The translations under genes were made by a program, and so were the position numbers. The notes under the pieces were generated by a model. The model did not search any database. It was given only the letters and a program-made list of their open reading frames with translations, and had not been told where the DNA came from. From Plumapathes pennacea (Eukaryota; Cnidaria; Anthozoa; Antipatharia; Myriopathidae), in assembly GCA_964036295.1 (NCBI GenBank), contig OZ038470.1, positions 794,001 to 858,000 of the forward strand: a stretch of DNA of 64,000 nucleotides, in the 5' to 3' direction. Shown piece after piece: positions 1-13,899 of this stretch; within the stretch, counting starts at the first letter, position 1, and each line of letters opens with the position of its first letter.

Positions 1-188
1 TGTCACACTTTATACATTTAGGATGAGAACTGAATGATCCGGGAGCTCTCAAGTGTGAGTCCTAGGAAAGCAGAAAGAGATGATATGATAACAGCTACAC
101 ATGCTTCCTCTGATCTGTGAACGTCCATTACCCTTTATATAAACACAACACAGCCACACATAAACTGCTTAGGAATACTGAGGAATAC
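1..188. other. RNASEK 3' flank, no other gene seen
   Basis: This stretch lies just downstream of the RNase kappa stop codon on the minus strand and is presumably its 3' untranslated region. The open frame on the plus strand overlapping it has no family resemblance. No convincing poly(A) signal for the minus strand was found before the window edge. Confidence 0.5.
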
Positions 189-1457
189 TTACAACTTCTG
201 TTGCATCTCTCCAGTGCGACTATTTACCCACTTCTGATGTGCAGATATGAGGAATGTGACAGCATAGATTCCAGCAGCGATGTAACAATTTCTGGCAAAA
301 TAAAAGCACTTTAGTTGATCCTCTAGAATGAGCAGACACTTTGTATACACTTTTACGCTTTATTCATAGTACATTACTGAATACATTACTGAAAACACTG
401 CACTGCTGGTAGCACAAGCTAATCAAGGCGGGCAAAGTTACATATTGATGCAAAATTAGAGAGAAAATAGGATTAAGTGAACAAGATTTAAGGATCAGAG
501 GCACACTTCTCCCCAAAATAATCTACAAAGTCAGCTTATGGCGAAATCGGTATCTCTACAATGCATCAAAGAATTCCAGCTGTATCTCCTCCCCAGGCAA
601 CCCCAAGGAATCCTCAGGCCCAAAATTTGTAGGGAAATTTGTATGGCAACTGTAAAATTTTATAGGGAAATAGTGGGAAAATAGCCAGTTTTTCCTTGTC
701 CAGGGATTGGGAATTTGCCACAGGAGTTGAATGGGTGGGGAGGGCAGATATTCAAATCAACCACATACCATAATAGTATATTGTCAATAGTTTCACTGCT
801 AAATGGTCACTGTGCACAGACAAATGAAAGTTTTGTGTATGTCTGTTGTGTGCATGTGTGTGAATATATCAATCTAGGAATTGGAGTCAAAGGTACAGTA
901 CATTTCCAGGTAAGCTTTCAATAAACATGATGTCTGGAAGCAAGGAGATCACTTGGCTTACTTAGCAGATGTAGAATAGCCTTTGCTTTCACCAATACCA
1001 CTTGGAATATCTTCTATTAGAGCTACGCTTCTGGTGCTGAAAAATACACCTAATAATAGCTGGGGGAAAAAAATAAAAAATAATAGAGAGATGAAAGGGT
1101 CAACAATGAAATGCAAGCTTCGTTATATAATTTTTGTTGTAAGGAAAATAATGCCAGTTGTATATCCTGACCAAATCCGATTTTAAACCCCCATCCTGAC
1201 TTGAAAAGTCAAATTAGGTTACATGTACATGTATGAAGAAAACGGATTCAAGTGCAGAAGTATACTGATAATCATTTTGCTATAATGTCAACACGAATGT
1301 TGGATAGGGCAAAGATGAAACAGAACCTCACAGAATAACTGCAAGACTCACTTAACAAGACAATTCTGTTCTTTATACCTACCAACATTATAACACCCCA
1401 TAAGCTTAGCACGAAGCAACAACTGGAGAACTTTGGGCCACAAATTCGCAGCGCCAT
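189..1457 (-). CDS. RNASEK: RNase kappa / V-ATPase-associated small membrane protein
   Basis: Three coding exons on the minus strand: 1383-1457, 962-1059 and 189-291 (276 nt, 91 residues). The N-terminus reads MALRICGPKFSSCC followed by a hydrophobic stretch with WGVIML. It resumes with LLLGVFFSTRSVALIEDIP, then a short linker, then NCYIAAGIYAVTF as the second membrane segment. This matches the RNASEK layout (CGPK start, two TM helices, VALIED between them). Known family members are about 98 residues and are reported as a V-ATPase-associated subunit needed for endocytosis. The linker between IEDIP and NCYIAAG is shorter than in vertebrates. Splice sites are GT-AG and phases agree (0, then 2). 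The start is the first ATG of the conserved N-terminus. Function is inferred from family similarity only. Confidence 0.88.
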
Positions 1458-2811
1458 AATGTGCCCGTCCGCCTCTTACAACATGGCCGACTGGTCACAT
1501 GACCAGCCTCTGGCATGTGACGTGTAAAGACAAGATGCCTTGCGCGCCCATAAAGGTGTGGTCAACTTCTTTCCCAGCCGCCATACACGTGTGTGACATT
1601 CAAGACTAAAGCAATTTATTATTTGTATACTTGCTAGCTTTTTTTTCCGAGTCAAAGGCGTGAGATTTACCCTGGGAGTGCAAAAGATTTTCGAAGACGA
1701 CCCGACCATATCCGAAGATTTTCGAAGTTCCAGTGGCAGGATTCGCCAAGCAACCAATCGAAGAGCTTGGGGAAAGTTCCGGTATAAATTGGATGCCAAC
1801 TATTCGATCTTTTTTCTGTCATCTTTGTCCAACTGTAAAGGTAATTCTTTGTTAAGCCACAGATATCGCGTTTTGCATGAGTAGAAAGGCATTTCTTTAT
1901 TAAATTTACGTCAATTTTGCTAGTTTCATGGAGTAATCAAATCGCGCTAAATGCCATTCTATTTACTTTACAAAATGAAAACTCATCCTACCAAGTAAAT
2001 ATACAAGTAATAAGTTTCAAGCGTAATAAATTTTAGGACCGCCGGCTTCATTGAAAATTGCACCTGTGCTTTGAAGTGACTGAGTACATTGTAAATAAGG
2101 ATTTTATAATAAGATTTTTTATGGGCCGTAGCTTCAGCCTCGACGAGTCAACGGAACTGCTGTCAGAGGAAGAACAATTAAAACATTCGGCAAAGGAGAA
2201 AAGATATTCCTTTATTTCCTGGTGTTAACGAACTGAAGAGGCGTTACCGTGAATGTAAGCGCGCGGAGGGGAGAGCCGGCTCCTCGCAGGCCACTGCTCT
2301 TATTACTATGAACTGATTCAACGGACGGCAATGTAGACTTAGCTGGACCGCCGTGAAGAACGACTAAGCTGACGCTTCGAAATCGAACGCTCGAAAAGAC
2401 AACCGTTGTCAAGGTTCAACACGTCCGCCAACCTTTAGACGCAGAAGAACATTCACGAAACATTATTTGGGTTTTGTCCATTCTATATCACAGAACGTGA
2501 CGGAACAGGAGTTAAAAACAAGTACTTGACGAAACAACGTGATGAAGATTCGAACGTTTACACTTCAAGTAAACTTCACAAAATGAAAAACCCTATGCGC
2601 AGTTTAGAGATAAGCTAAATTTACAACAGATTTCTCTTTGTAACTCCTGAGCCCAGAGAGGGGTTGGGTGGATCAAGTGAACACTTTTTAAAATCCCTTC
2701 ACAGTGCATCGAAACGTGCTCGCACCTCTTTGCGTTTCAATAAAAATACGAACTCTCTCACGCAAAGCCCTGGAAGAGGGACCCGTTTGTGACTACTGGT
2801 CAGCGGATGCA
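1458..2811. other. Intergenic region between RNASEK and DTD1
   Basis: This holds the RNASEK promoter and 5' leader side and the DTD1 3' flank. The first part (about 1460-1560) is richer in G+C, as expected near a promoter. Short open frames here (for example 1660-1884 plus and 2212-2412 minus) show no recognisable domain. A minus-strand AATAAA lies near 2211-2216 and could serve DTD1. Confidence 0.4.
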
Positions 2812-4809
2812 TCAAGGAGCAGCTGCTTCGTCTTCTCTGATGTTCACGTGCTCAACACGTTCTGATATTGACTTATCAGTATTGTCCGCTTCCCGTGTTT
2901 GATGTTCTGCTCCCCGCCGCTCTTTACTCTGTGAAGAGAGAAGATAAAATGATAGTAATGACATCCCGAACAGACCAGCCAAGCAAATCAAATTTCATTT
3001 TACATCTGCAAAGAGTGTTAGATTACTGAGGGGGGAGGGGGGGAGGGGGGAGGGGGGAGGGAGGGTTAGATGTCAACAAATAAAGACAAAGAAACAAGTG
3101 AAACATATTATGTAGCAACAACAACAACAAATGTGAGAAAAAAACAAAAACAAAAAAAAACTGGCACCTGTTTCTGCTGCGACTTCTTTTCCACCACTGG
3201 TGTTTCCAGGACAATGGTGACAGGACCATCATTTTGAATGTGAACCTGCATGTATGCACCAAACTTGCCATCTGCACAGAAAAAAAAGGTATTTGACCAT
3301 AACCTGCAAATACAGCCACTGCCCCCCCCCCCCCTCCCCTCCCCCCTCCCACTATTCAACCAAGCAATGGGAGGTAAGCTGTATTCACTGGCTGTTCACT
3401 GCGGCAAATAATTTTTTATTTCATATTGAGACCCATACTAGCTATGTCAATTTCATCCAAAAGCAAGGTATTAAGAGTAATTTCTCCTCACTAAGCTACA
3501 TATCAAAAGGCAGATCCAAGAAACCATCTGACAGGTGTGAGCACTAAAGGTCAAGCTCCCCCAGAAAAAGTGTGAGATTTGGCTCCAAAATGCCATTTCC
3601 TGACAAGTCCAGAGCCTGAGAACTAATGTCAAAAACTGACTGGTTTTCGCAAACAGGTGCAGACCAGTCAGGAAAAACTTAAGTACTTTTCTCGCTAAAC
3701 AACTACTTTAATTTATAACCTCTCGCCTCAAGAGATTCCTCTACCTTTAACAGCTTCAGGTCTATATGCTGCACGCATCTGCTTGAGAAATTCTTGATAG
3801 AGTTGTTCACTCTCAGTTCCTCCCATTGCATCATGGAAGTCTGGCTTGTTCCCTTTTAAAATACTTTGTAGTGTAAACTGTGAGGAAGAGGACAATGACA
3901 TGGCATTTAGAACAACCAGCCAAGGCTTTTAGCAAATAATATAAATTCTACTTCAGCTGTCAACCAAATCTCTGGCCTATAACTATTAGTGATCTTTGCA
4001 GTTAGAAAGAAAGTTGCATGGAAAGCTCAGAGGAAAGGTTTGGATTTCAGCTGGGTTTGAACCCTAATGATGAGACCTCTGCAAAGCTTGGAGGTGCAAA
4101 TTTTATAGATGGGAATAAATATTGAATTTATGCTTGAAAAGTGCTCCCAGCACTCTAGATCTGCTAGTTTGTAAATGAACTTTTCAAGTGAGGGATGATG
4201 GGACTATGACCATACAGATCACTCCTGACAGCAAGAGGAAACCAATGACAGCATGTTTTATTGATTGTCATTTCAATATTTATAAGTTTTCCTGTTTCAG
4301 GTTTTAATTAAATTGCATGAATTAAAATACATACTTGACTCACACAGAGGACCTCCAAATTTTTATCTTTTACACTTTTCTTCCATCTCTCTCCATTTTC
4401 ATCAAAGATTCTTAGGTTCACACATTTTCTGACCCTGTTATAGAGTGGAGGATGAAAATTTGAGTAATTTTCATAAAATATAAAGAATTAGTCAGAATTC
4501 CGAATGAATATTACATCAGTATAAATTACCACACTGCTGACTCACATATATTCAATGTCCTTGGGACCATCACGCCTTGATATTCCAAGTAATATGCATA
4601 ACCCTTTTCCTATCGAACTAATGACTTCACCGTCCACTACAACAAGCAAAATGTGTAACAGTGTCAGGTACGAGAACCGACTAAACAACGACTATTACCG
4701 CACTTATATGCTCCGTCTGTGGAAGAATTGTGTACGATAGAGTATTGAATGCCTCATAAAACGCACCGGACACGCTAGCTTGTGTTACCCTTTGTATTAC
4801 CGCCTTCAT
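2812..4809 (-). CDS. DTD1: D-aminoacyl-tRNA deacylase 1
   Basis: Six coding exons on the minus strand: 4767-4809, 4546-4636, 4335-4434, 3745-3877, 3168-3271 and 2812-2928 (588 nt, 195 residues). The protein starts MKAVIQRVTQASVSVDGEV, contains the SQFTLQ motif and ends its catalytic core with FGAYMQVHIQNDGPVT. SQFTLQ and the Gly-Pro of NDGPVT are the family's proofreading signatures: the enzyme hydrolyses D-aminoacyl (and Gly) esters from tRNA. The last exon adds a charged tail (SKERRGAEHQTRE...), comparable to the variable hydrophilic tail of animal DTD1. All introns are GT-AG and phases agree across all joins. The enzyme is expected in the cytosol. Reading through the donor at 3167 would give a spurious hydrophobic tail, so the final exon was placed downstream. 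Confidence 0.93.
3030..3063. repeat. G-rich low-complexity tract
   Basis: Runs of six to seven G separated by single A residues, in the last DTD1 intron (2929-3167). The strand could form G-quadruplex-like structure. A second C-rich tract lies at 3323-3349 in the preceding intron. Confidence 0.8.
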
Positions 4810-7537
4810 CTTCGGGTCGAGACTTGCCACCAGTTCCCAGACTCTCGCGCGGTTAATACAAATCGACAACAGCTGAGCTGGAAGAATATGGCGTTCGGAT
4901 TGTTTGTGGGAGCGATTGCTCTTTGGTACCACGTTTCGGCGTTTTGTTTCCTCCTTAGTTACTTCGTCTCACAACTTTGAGTATGCTACAAGCAAGTTTC
5001 TTCTGGTAGCTGCCGCGAAAGTTAGAAGAAGATCTGCTTTCAGGATCGTCAATTCTCAAAAGTCAACTCCTCTGGAATAAATGTTACATAAACGAATCCA
5101 CTGCCTAAGATGCGGAACCAAGAACAACTAAGGAAGCAAAGAACTCGACTGGTAGCTTAAACAGATTAATAGCGACTAGTTTTGCTCAACCGATCGCCGT
5201 TCGTGGGACAGCGAGTTCTACAACAAAGAAACGACAAACGTGTACAAAGAAAGAAATGAGTAAACAAACCAGCGACCAGGACTGTATGCGGCTCAAAACG
5301 CGCTGAAAAGCGATAGACGTTTGAAAGGAAAACTTGATAACGCCTAAGTGGAACGTGGCAAAGGTCTCTGGCGTTTTCTGTGGTGATCTGAAAGAGAAAA
5401 GCGCAGAAGTCGAAGAGATAGCTACACCAAGCAGCCGCGGCAGAGTGACTGCGAACAGGTGCCGGGCACGTTTTCAGCAAAAGAACGCCCGGGTTTTTGG
5501 CGCTTTATCTGGCACAACATTTGTAGTCCAGAAATGAACACACCACACGTGTTTGCCACAGGCCGTGGTCGTTGACTGCTTTTTTTTTTTCACCTTCGTA
5601 GACTTTCGTATTGCTCAGGGCGCTGGAAGTTAATTGAATCTACACTTTTCATGAGGCAGTTCTGGTCGTTTTTAGTTCTTTTCTTCTCACAAACTACTGC
5701 TATTACTCGATTGAGCCCACGAAGATAGCAGTGGATTTTTATTTAAAATCAGAGAACCAAGAATATTGTAAAAGAGAATATATATTAGTTGATTAGAACT
5801 ATGCGAATAGATTTTCAACATAAATTGGGAACCAAACTATTGTGACGCTAATGTACATATAAATGCCAGATCTCGTTTACCATGATGAAATATAAATGAA
5901 CTTATTCCGTGTGCCTGCTGTCAACTTGTAGATAGACTATCGTTTGGCACCATTTATGAATTAGCGTTTCTCTATTTTATTTATATTATTTTTTTGGCAA
6001 GGAACCGCCGTTACCCAGTGAACTCCGAGACGCGGGTCTAACTTTAAGAAACTTGTGTTGCAGCTTGGGCTCGTATTCGATCTGAAGGGCGTGAGTCCTA
6101 ACTTCAAGCCAAAAAAAAAAAATGCTGGTCATATATGCTTATGTCGCCACTGTCGCTTTCTCAAGTTCTTTATATGCTTTAGGCGCTAGTGAGGACTACG
6201 AGGGGGTAGACGTTTACCTAGAAAGAGAGTTGATATTTTACTGTTTTGACTTCGACGTCAAAATTTCCTACAACACACAGTTATGAGTAGGACGGTATGG
6301 GGAGAAGGGTTTGGAAATAATAAAAAATCAAAAAAAACCTCGAGAAACGGCTACTAAAAATGCTTGTATAGAGGGGTAACTCGTTGCATGCAGTCAATCC
6401 GCCGCGAGCAGTGAAAATTCAAGCGTCACTATGTGGACTGAGCGCCTATATTTTGTCGGCAAAGCAACAAATAGTTCCGAGTTGACATATTGATGACATT
6501 TACCACGATTGCCAACTTTTAGCTACCAGATGGCACAGCGTGTTTGAGTAAAAACTACACTGAAAGGTGTCCACAGCAAAAAGTGCGGCAAAATGAGATA
6601 TCTGCAGATAGTTTCTCGCATGAGCCGAGAAAGGAGACTGAATATTTTTTGGCCGGGAAATTCGTGAATTCGCCAAGGCGATGAACTGCCTGATCTGAAT
6701 CGCACACGGAGAACAGTTGGCTTAATTAATTGGATCAGGGGGCGGATGTACAGGAAAAAACCCGACTGGATGGGGGCGTTGTGTGGGCGTGCTGCTTTCA
6801 CAAATCACGTTCAAGTTTGTTTAGCGATCTGTTCTACCTGAAGTGGATACAGTTCAAATAGAGGCAAACACGAGTCACTCAAAATAAACTGAAATCTCTC
6901 GGCCTAAAAGTCATCCGTTAATGCACTCGGCACACTGGTCGGTAAGGGCTCGGCAAGTCTTCGGTAATGCTTGGCAAATCTTCGGTACGGGCTCGGCAAA
7001 TCTTCGGTAAGGGCTCGGGATCCCGCCTGGCTGCATTGCTCCAAACAAAAAACTGGTAAACATGACTGACGTGAACATCATTTAATAAAAAAAAGTTACA
7101 GTTCTGACTGTGGACAAGCAACAGGACTGCTATACCACAGTGTTCAGCTGGTCACTGACTACAACCAAGTCAATATTCCTTATTAGCTCAAGCGAGTAGT
7201 AAAGCTCCCAGGATTTGCCAGTCACATTGCTGCTTTTCAAATTTCGGTAAATTCTTGCAAGCTTTTTGTTCCATTTCCAACATGAACTGTCTCCAAGACG
7301 GACACAATATTGGGACTTGGTCTAGGTGTCTGTTTTCTAGAAGTGTCCAGTTTATAGATATACATACGTTCCACAGTGTAACAAATCTGGTCTGATTACA
7401 TTCATTTATATATAAAACAAGTAAAACCATGTGAAATATAGAAATATTAATTATTTTGCATGCTGGTGAGTTCACCTTCCATCTGTTAAACTGCACCTGG
7501 GTGGAGCATCTTTGAAAATCCAGCTCCTTCATTACAT
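4810..7537. other. Intergenic region, 2.7 kb, repeats only
   Basis: No gene is supported here. Open frames such as 5166-5480 (minus) and 5334-5537 (plus) have no family signature. The region contains a fragment at about 6123-6175 that shares a TATGCTTATGTCGCCACTGT core with an element at 34990-35105, and a minisatellite at 6938-7020. The 3' part is the TMEM50 3' flank. Confidence 0.5.
6938..7020. repeat. Minisatellite, about 21-22 bp unit
   Basis: About 3.7 head-to-tail copies of a 21-22 bp unit of the form TCGGTAAGGGCTCGGCAAAT plus one or two bases, with single-base differences between copies. Confidence 0.8.
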
Positions 7538-9748
<2,211 letters not shown>

Positions 9749-9989
9749 AATGCAACAAACTTCAAAACTCTGCCTTTCACTTTAATGCTGAGCATCCACG
9801 CCTTGCAAGACTCTGTCCCCTCCCCCGTAGGGTGTTATTTTGTCCACCCACAAATCCTTGCGGGCAGGGGGACTTGGCGGCCGCGCCGCATTAGTCAGCA
9901 CAGTCCGCCATTTTGTGTCAGAACGTGGAAAAACGGTGAAAGGGAATTTTTGTACTTCTCTGGGATTTAAAAAAACACAACCTGCTAAG
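9749..9989. promoter_or_regulatory. Shared bidirectional promoter, TMEM50 / PSMB3
   Basis: Only 241 bp separate the start codons of two divergently transcribed genes, so their promoters must overlap. The interval includes GC-rich sequence (GGCGGCCGCGCCGC near 9878-9891). No TATA box was identified. The promoter itself is inferred from gene arrangement. Confidence 0.6.
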
Positions 9990-10607
9990 ATGTCTATCAT
10001 GGAATATAATGGCGCAGCCATTATAGCAATGATGGGGAAGGATTGCGTGGCGATAGCTGCAGACAGAAGGCTGGGCATTCAAGCGCAAACTGTCTCGTGC
10101 GACTTTCAGAAGATTTACCAAATGGGAAGCAAGCTATTTATTGGTCTTCCAGGCCTCGCCACAGATGTGCAGACGGTATCGAGCAGGCTGAAGTTCCGTT
10201 TGAATCTGTATGAACTGAGAGAAAACCGTGAAATCAAGCCGAAGACCCTCATGAATATGATCTCCAATCTTCTTTACGAGCGACGGTTTGGCCCGTACTT
10301 TGTGGAGCCGGTTGTCGCAGGTTTGGAACCGAAAACCAACAAGCCGTACATAGCTGCACTAGATTTGATCGGATGTCCCATGGAAACTACGGATTTCGTA
10401 GTGAGCGGTACTTGCTCGGAGCAGATGTACGGCATGTGCGAGTCGGTTTGGGAGCCTGACTTGGAGCCGGATGACCTGTTTGAGACCATCTCACAAGCGC
10501 TCATGAATGCAGTCGACAGGGATGCAGTTAGCGGTTGGGGTGGGGTCGTCCATGTTATCGAGCCAGACAAGATAACTACAAGGACACTGAAGGCCAGGAT
10601 GGACTGA
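9990..10607 (+). CDS. PSMB3: Proteasome subunit beta type-3
   Basis: A single exon of 618 nt encodes 205 residues, the same length as human PSMB3. It starts [20 protein letters not shown] and contains [31 protein letters not shown] and ATTENTION-free family blocks such as [15 protein letters not shown] near the C-terminus. Beta-3 is a non-catalytic subunit of the 20S core ring and has no propeptide or catalytic Thr1, consistent with this N-terminus. The upstream in-frame ATG at 9840 would add about 50 residues with no family similarity, so the start at 9990 was chosen. The coding region has no intron. An AGTAAA variant poly(A) signal lies near 10679 and a long T tract follows. Confidence 0.96.
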   Translation: MSIMEYNGAAIIAMMGKDCVAIAADRRLGIQAQTVSCDFQKIYQMGSKLFIGLPGLATDVQTVSSRLKFRLNLYELRENREIKPKTLMNMISNLLYERRFGPYFVEPVVAGLEPKTNKPYIAALDLIGCPMETTDFVVSGTCSEQMYGMCESVWEPDLEPDDLFETISQALMNAVDRDAVSGWGGVVHVIEPDKITTRTLKARMD

Positions 10608-10711
10608 GCAATTAGTTAATGCATGCGAGTGTGTTTAGATACTGCTGTTTGAGTCTTCCTATGTATTGAACATTATCAAGTAAAGTTTTTTCTTCCAAAG
10701 GATGGCGTGCT

Positions 10712-10751
<40 letters not shown>

Positions 10752-11168
10752 CTTGTATAGTGTCAAGGTGGTTCTGGAGGTAACTCACTATCGGAAGCTC
10801 CGGTGCGGCCGCGTAGGGCTGGGGGCGAAACCACGAGCGCCGGAGCTTCCGATAACTATTTACCTCTAGAACCCAGGGAAGTGTCGAGGCTATGCAACTG
10901 CCAAATAGTCAAATGAGTAGTTTAATATCACAAAGCTCATACAACTGACTAGGGTCAGTCCCCACCGTTGGTGTTTCGGTGCCTGCGATAATTATGGGGG
11001 CCACAGGTTTAAAGTGATTACGGAACATCTTTTTTTTTTTTGGTCGTAATGCAATAGATATTTACTTGACAGACACCCGTTTATACGACCAGTACTATTT
11101 GTTACTGCGCATGACTGTGAAAGTAGCATTCGGAGCCTGAACACATGACACAGATGCCGGCCTCCGTC
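10608..11168. other. Intergenic region with T tract and inverted repeat
   Basis: Contains the PSMB3 3' flank, an uninterrupted T run at about 10717-10751, the inverted repeat at 10767-10877 and the K2P channel 3' flank. No gene is supported. Confidence 0.6.
10767..10877. repeat. Inverted repeat (hairpin element)
   Basis: The 15-nt arm TATCGGAAGCTCCGG (10789-10803) is perfectly repeated in inverse at 10840-10854. Flanking sequence extends the match imperfectly to arms of about 40 bp, around a GC-rich loop. It looks like a short non-coding foldback element. Confidence 0.75.
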
Positions 11169-13899
11169 TTACATTCTAAAAATCCCCAATTGTAGGCTGA
11201 CGCTGCTTCCACGGTTCTCTTGTCTCGTCTGAAGAGGGTCACAAAGGTGTCCATTGTTTCGCGCTGATTCCTCGGCGCAGTTGTTTATTCTTCGTGGTTC
11301 GAGCTGTATATTTTCAAAGCTGTTTTCGTCGCCAAATGTAGCGTCCTCGGCTCTATTCGGCCGGTCCTCGGCTCTGTTCGGCCGGTCCTCGGCTATGTTC
11401 CGCTGGACGTCTCTGTTAGGGCTCTCGGCATTTCTTGAACTTCGCTTCCCATTCGACATGCTCTTCTCTCTCAAAGAGCGAACAATCCTCGTACTCACGC
11501 CGTAATTCTCAATCCAAACGTTCAGCGAACAAAATATGGCGGAAATTAAACTGAGCCCCAAAAAGGCGACGATGATTAAAAGATAATCGACGTCAGTTCT
11601 AAAGTTGGGCTGAAAATCGCCAAAGCCGATTGTGCTGAGCGTTATAAACGTAAAGTAAAAGCACTCGAGGTAAGTCCATTGCGGCTCCCTCACATACACG
11701 ATACCCGCGAGCAAAGGCAGGAAGAAAATCAGAGTGGAAATCACTGTCATCAGTGACGCTTTCAATTCGACTTTTTTGGACCTCTGAATTTTGAAGCAGC
11801 GCTTTTCAACTTCTCTTATCAGAAGAGCAACGTGTTGTGCAATTTTATCGCCAATGGACTTCAGTGTTAGACAAGTGCCTGGAATTCCAAGGAAAGCAAA
11901 GCCTATGCAGAAGATGCGGCCCCACGTGGTCTTGGGTACAAGGTTGCCATAGCCTGAAAGGAGAAAGCAGGTTTTGAATTGAAATAAATTATCTACGCCT
12001 GGCAACAGTCCAAACACTACAGACTCCGCCGTCAGATGACCCAACTCGATCATTTCTTTTACTTGTAGTCGCTCTCTCTGCTATAATAGAATTGATTGAA
12101 CCTAAGGCTACATTTTTTTCTTCGACCTCAACAAACCGTAATGACTTCAAATGACCTTTGACTCACGGGGATGATGGAGATGACTGATGCATAGCATATC
12201 TAGGGGTCTACGTCGATCACTCACTCACTCACTCACTAGTCAATAAAGTGTAAAGTTTAAGCGCGGTACTTGTATAAAAGATAGTTTTTGGGGACAAGGT
12301 TGGGCGAATGAGGACCTAAATGTTTGCGGTTTAAAGCCGTTAATGCAATAGAAAAATCGGCCATCGATCCAATGTTCTTACGACTCCTCGCATTGATACT
12401 GTACAATATTACAAAACTTAGTCGGAAACCACTCGGCATTCAGTTACATAAAATCAACGATCTGTAGGTTGACGTCTGCAGTAGGTTCCGTTGATAAGCG
12501 AGCCACGGTGTGACCAGTCAGTATTCATATTGCATGCACTTTGGCAGGCTCTTGAAATCTAAAAGCAAACTTAATGCTTGCTCAACCTTTTTGGCATTTG
12601 CATGTGTAAATAATACTAGGATTTTGTTATTTCATCACAGCTGTTTTGACTATGAGTTGATTGATTGTTTACACAGTTATGGACAAAACCCGAAGGTTCA
12701 AAATGCCCTTTCATTTGATGCGTTGTCACAAAATTAATATATTTATGTATTTGACAAGGCATATTGCAGTTTTATGCATATACCCACGCATCGAAGAGTA
12801 AAAACATTCCTTGCCGTTCTAACGCGATAATTCTTTCACTCAACTGATCAAAAAGTGATTTTCAAGAGGTTCAGAAACAAAAAACCAAATGTTACTTTCT
12901 CGTGGGAGAATTTTTATTCATGGTTTATTGACTAGCAAGTTTATCTATGTTTATACCAAGAGAGTGTTTCTAGTTTCAAAAAGAAAATTGCTGCCACTAT
13001 TTTCAGGGGTAATCATAAATCGAATTTCAATTGAGACGTTTTATCTATATGATAAATTATGGATAGTATTATAATTCAGCGGATTTTATGACAACCGACA
13101 AATGTACGATAACAATCATGACCATGGTTAAGTTAATGTTTATCTGAAACTTCCCACGCTATGAATCCGATTATTTCTGCGGCTTTTCTGGAATTGTTCA
13201 AGCAACTCGTTCAACAACAACAAAAACAACTCTTGAACTAATTTTCTGTCAAAAATGCATGCTCGACTTCAGCTTGTGATGAGCCATTGCTTGTAGTTAC
13301 CAGTTATACAAAGAACGGACTATCGCGACTGCCGGGTCTTTCAGGATCAACCACCACGCAATATATAGCGTGTGAAGTTTAAGGATCCAAAAAGTAATGG
13401 ACAAACGATTAAAAGTCTTGTACCACAACACGCTACCTTTTACTGCAAGATTACATGGACCCGCGCCTTTTTTCATCGTCTCGCGTGAAAACACTCATTT
13501 CACATCACACAGCAGTATAAAGACTTAAAAATTGTACTAATACCACGATGCAACTTTAACATACGTGAATCAATGGCAATATATCAAAATAGCTTTACCT
13601 ATTGTTGTGACAACAACCATGGCGAACAAGCACGCATTTCCAAAACTCCATTCGAGAAAATCCCCCTCACTTCCTGGGGGTGTATTGGGCTGATATGTTT
13701 TTGCCCACAAGCCAACGTCTTCATCCGTGATGTTGTACTTGAGTACGATCTGTTTTCTGATATTTCTATACTTGGCTATTTCTTCGCGCTGATGGGGTCC
13801 TTCTAGCACTTGGAAAACCGCCGCCCCGGCGAGAATGCAAATTGTGAAGAAAAAAAGGCGAATGAGTACGACTTTCGTGGTGTCCGCAAGTTCTGCCAT
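11169..13899 (-). CDS. Two-pore domain potassium channel (KCNK family)
   Basis: Two coding exons on the minus strand: 13599-13899 and 11169-11953 (1086 nt, 361 residues). Order along the protein: TM1 (LIRLFFFTICILAGAAVFQV), an extracellular cap loop, first pore loop with filter TTIGYGN, TM2, a basic cytoplasmic linker, TM3 (ISTLIFFLPLLAGIVYV), second pore loop with filter STIGFGD, TM4, and a hydrophilic C-tail. Two filters in one four-TM chain define the K2P background K+ channel family. The single intron splits the first Gly codon of the first GYG, a position I recall as common in K2P genes. The C-tail holds two identical AEDRPNR heptads. The subfamily cannot be set by eye. The acceptor at 11954 is supported by restoration of GYG. 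Confidence 0.93.
12219..12237. repeat. Short CACT tandem tract
   Basis: About five CACT/TCAC repeats inside the K2P channel intron. Confidence 0.7.

Noticed and set aside
3023..3359. Pro/Gly-rich open frames over the C- and G-rich tracts
   Set aside because: Low-complexity shadows in DTD1 introns.
4040..4110. Possible tRNA or SINE from a GGGTTTGAACCCTA B-box-like motif
   Set aside because: No A box at the right distance and no cloverleaf; it lies in a DTD1 intron.
9840..9989. N-terminal extension of PSMB3 from the upstream in-frame ATG
   Set aside because: The extension has no family similarity, and the ATG at 9990 gives exactly the known length.
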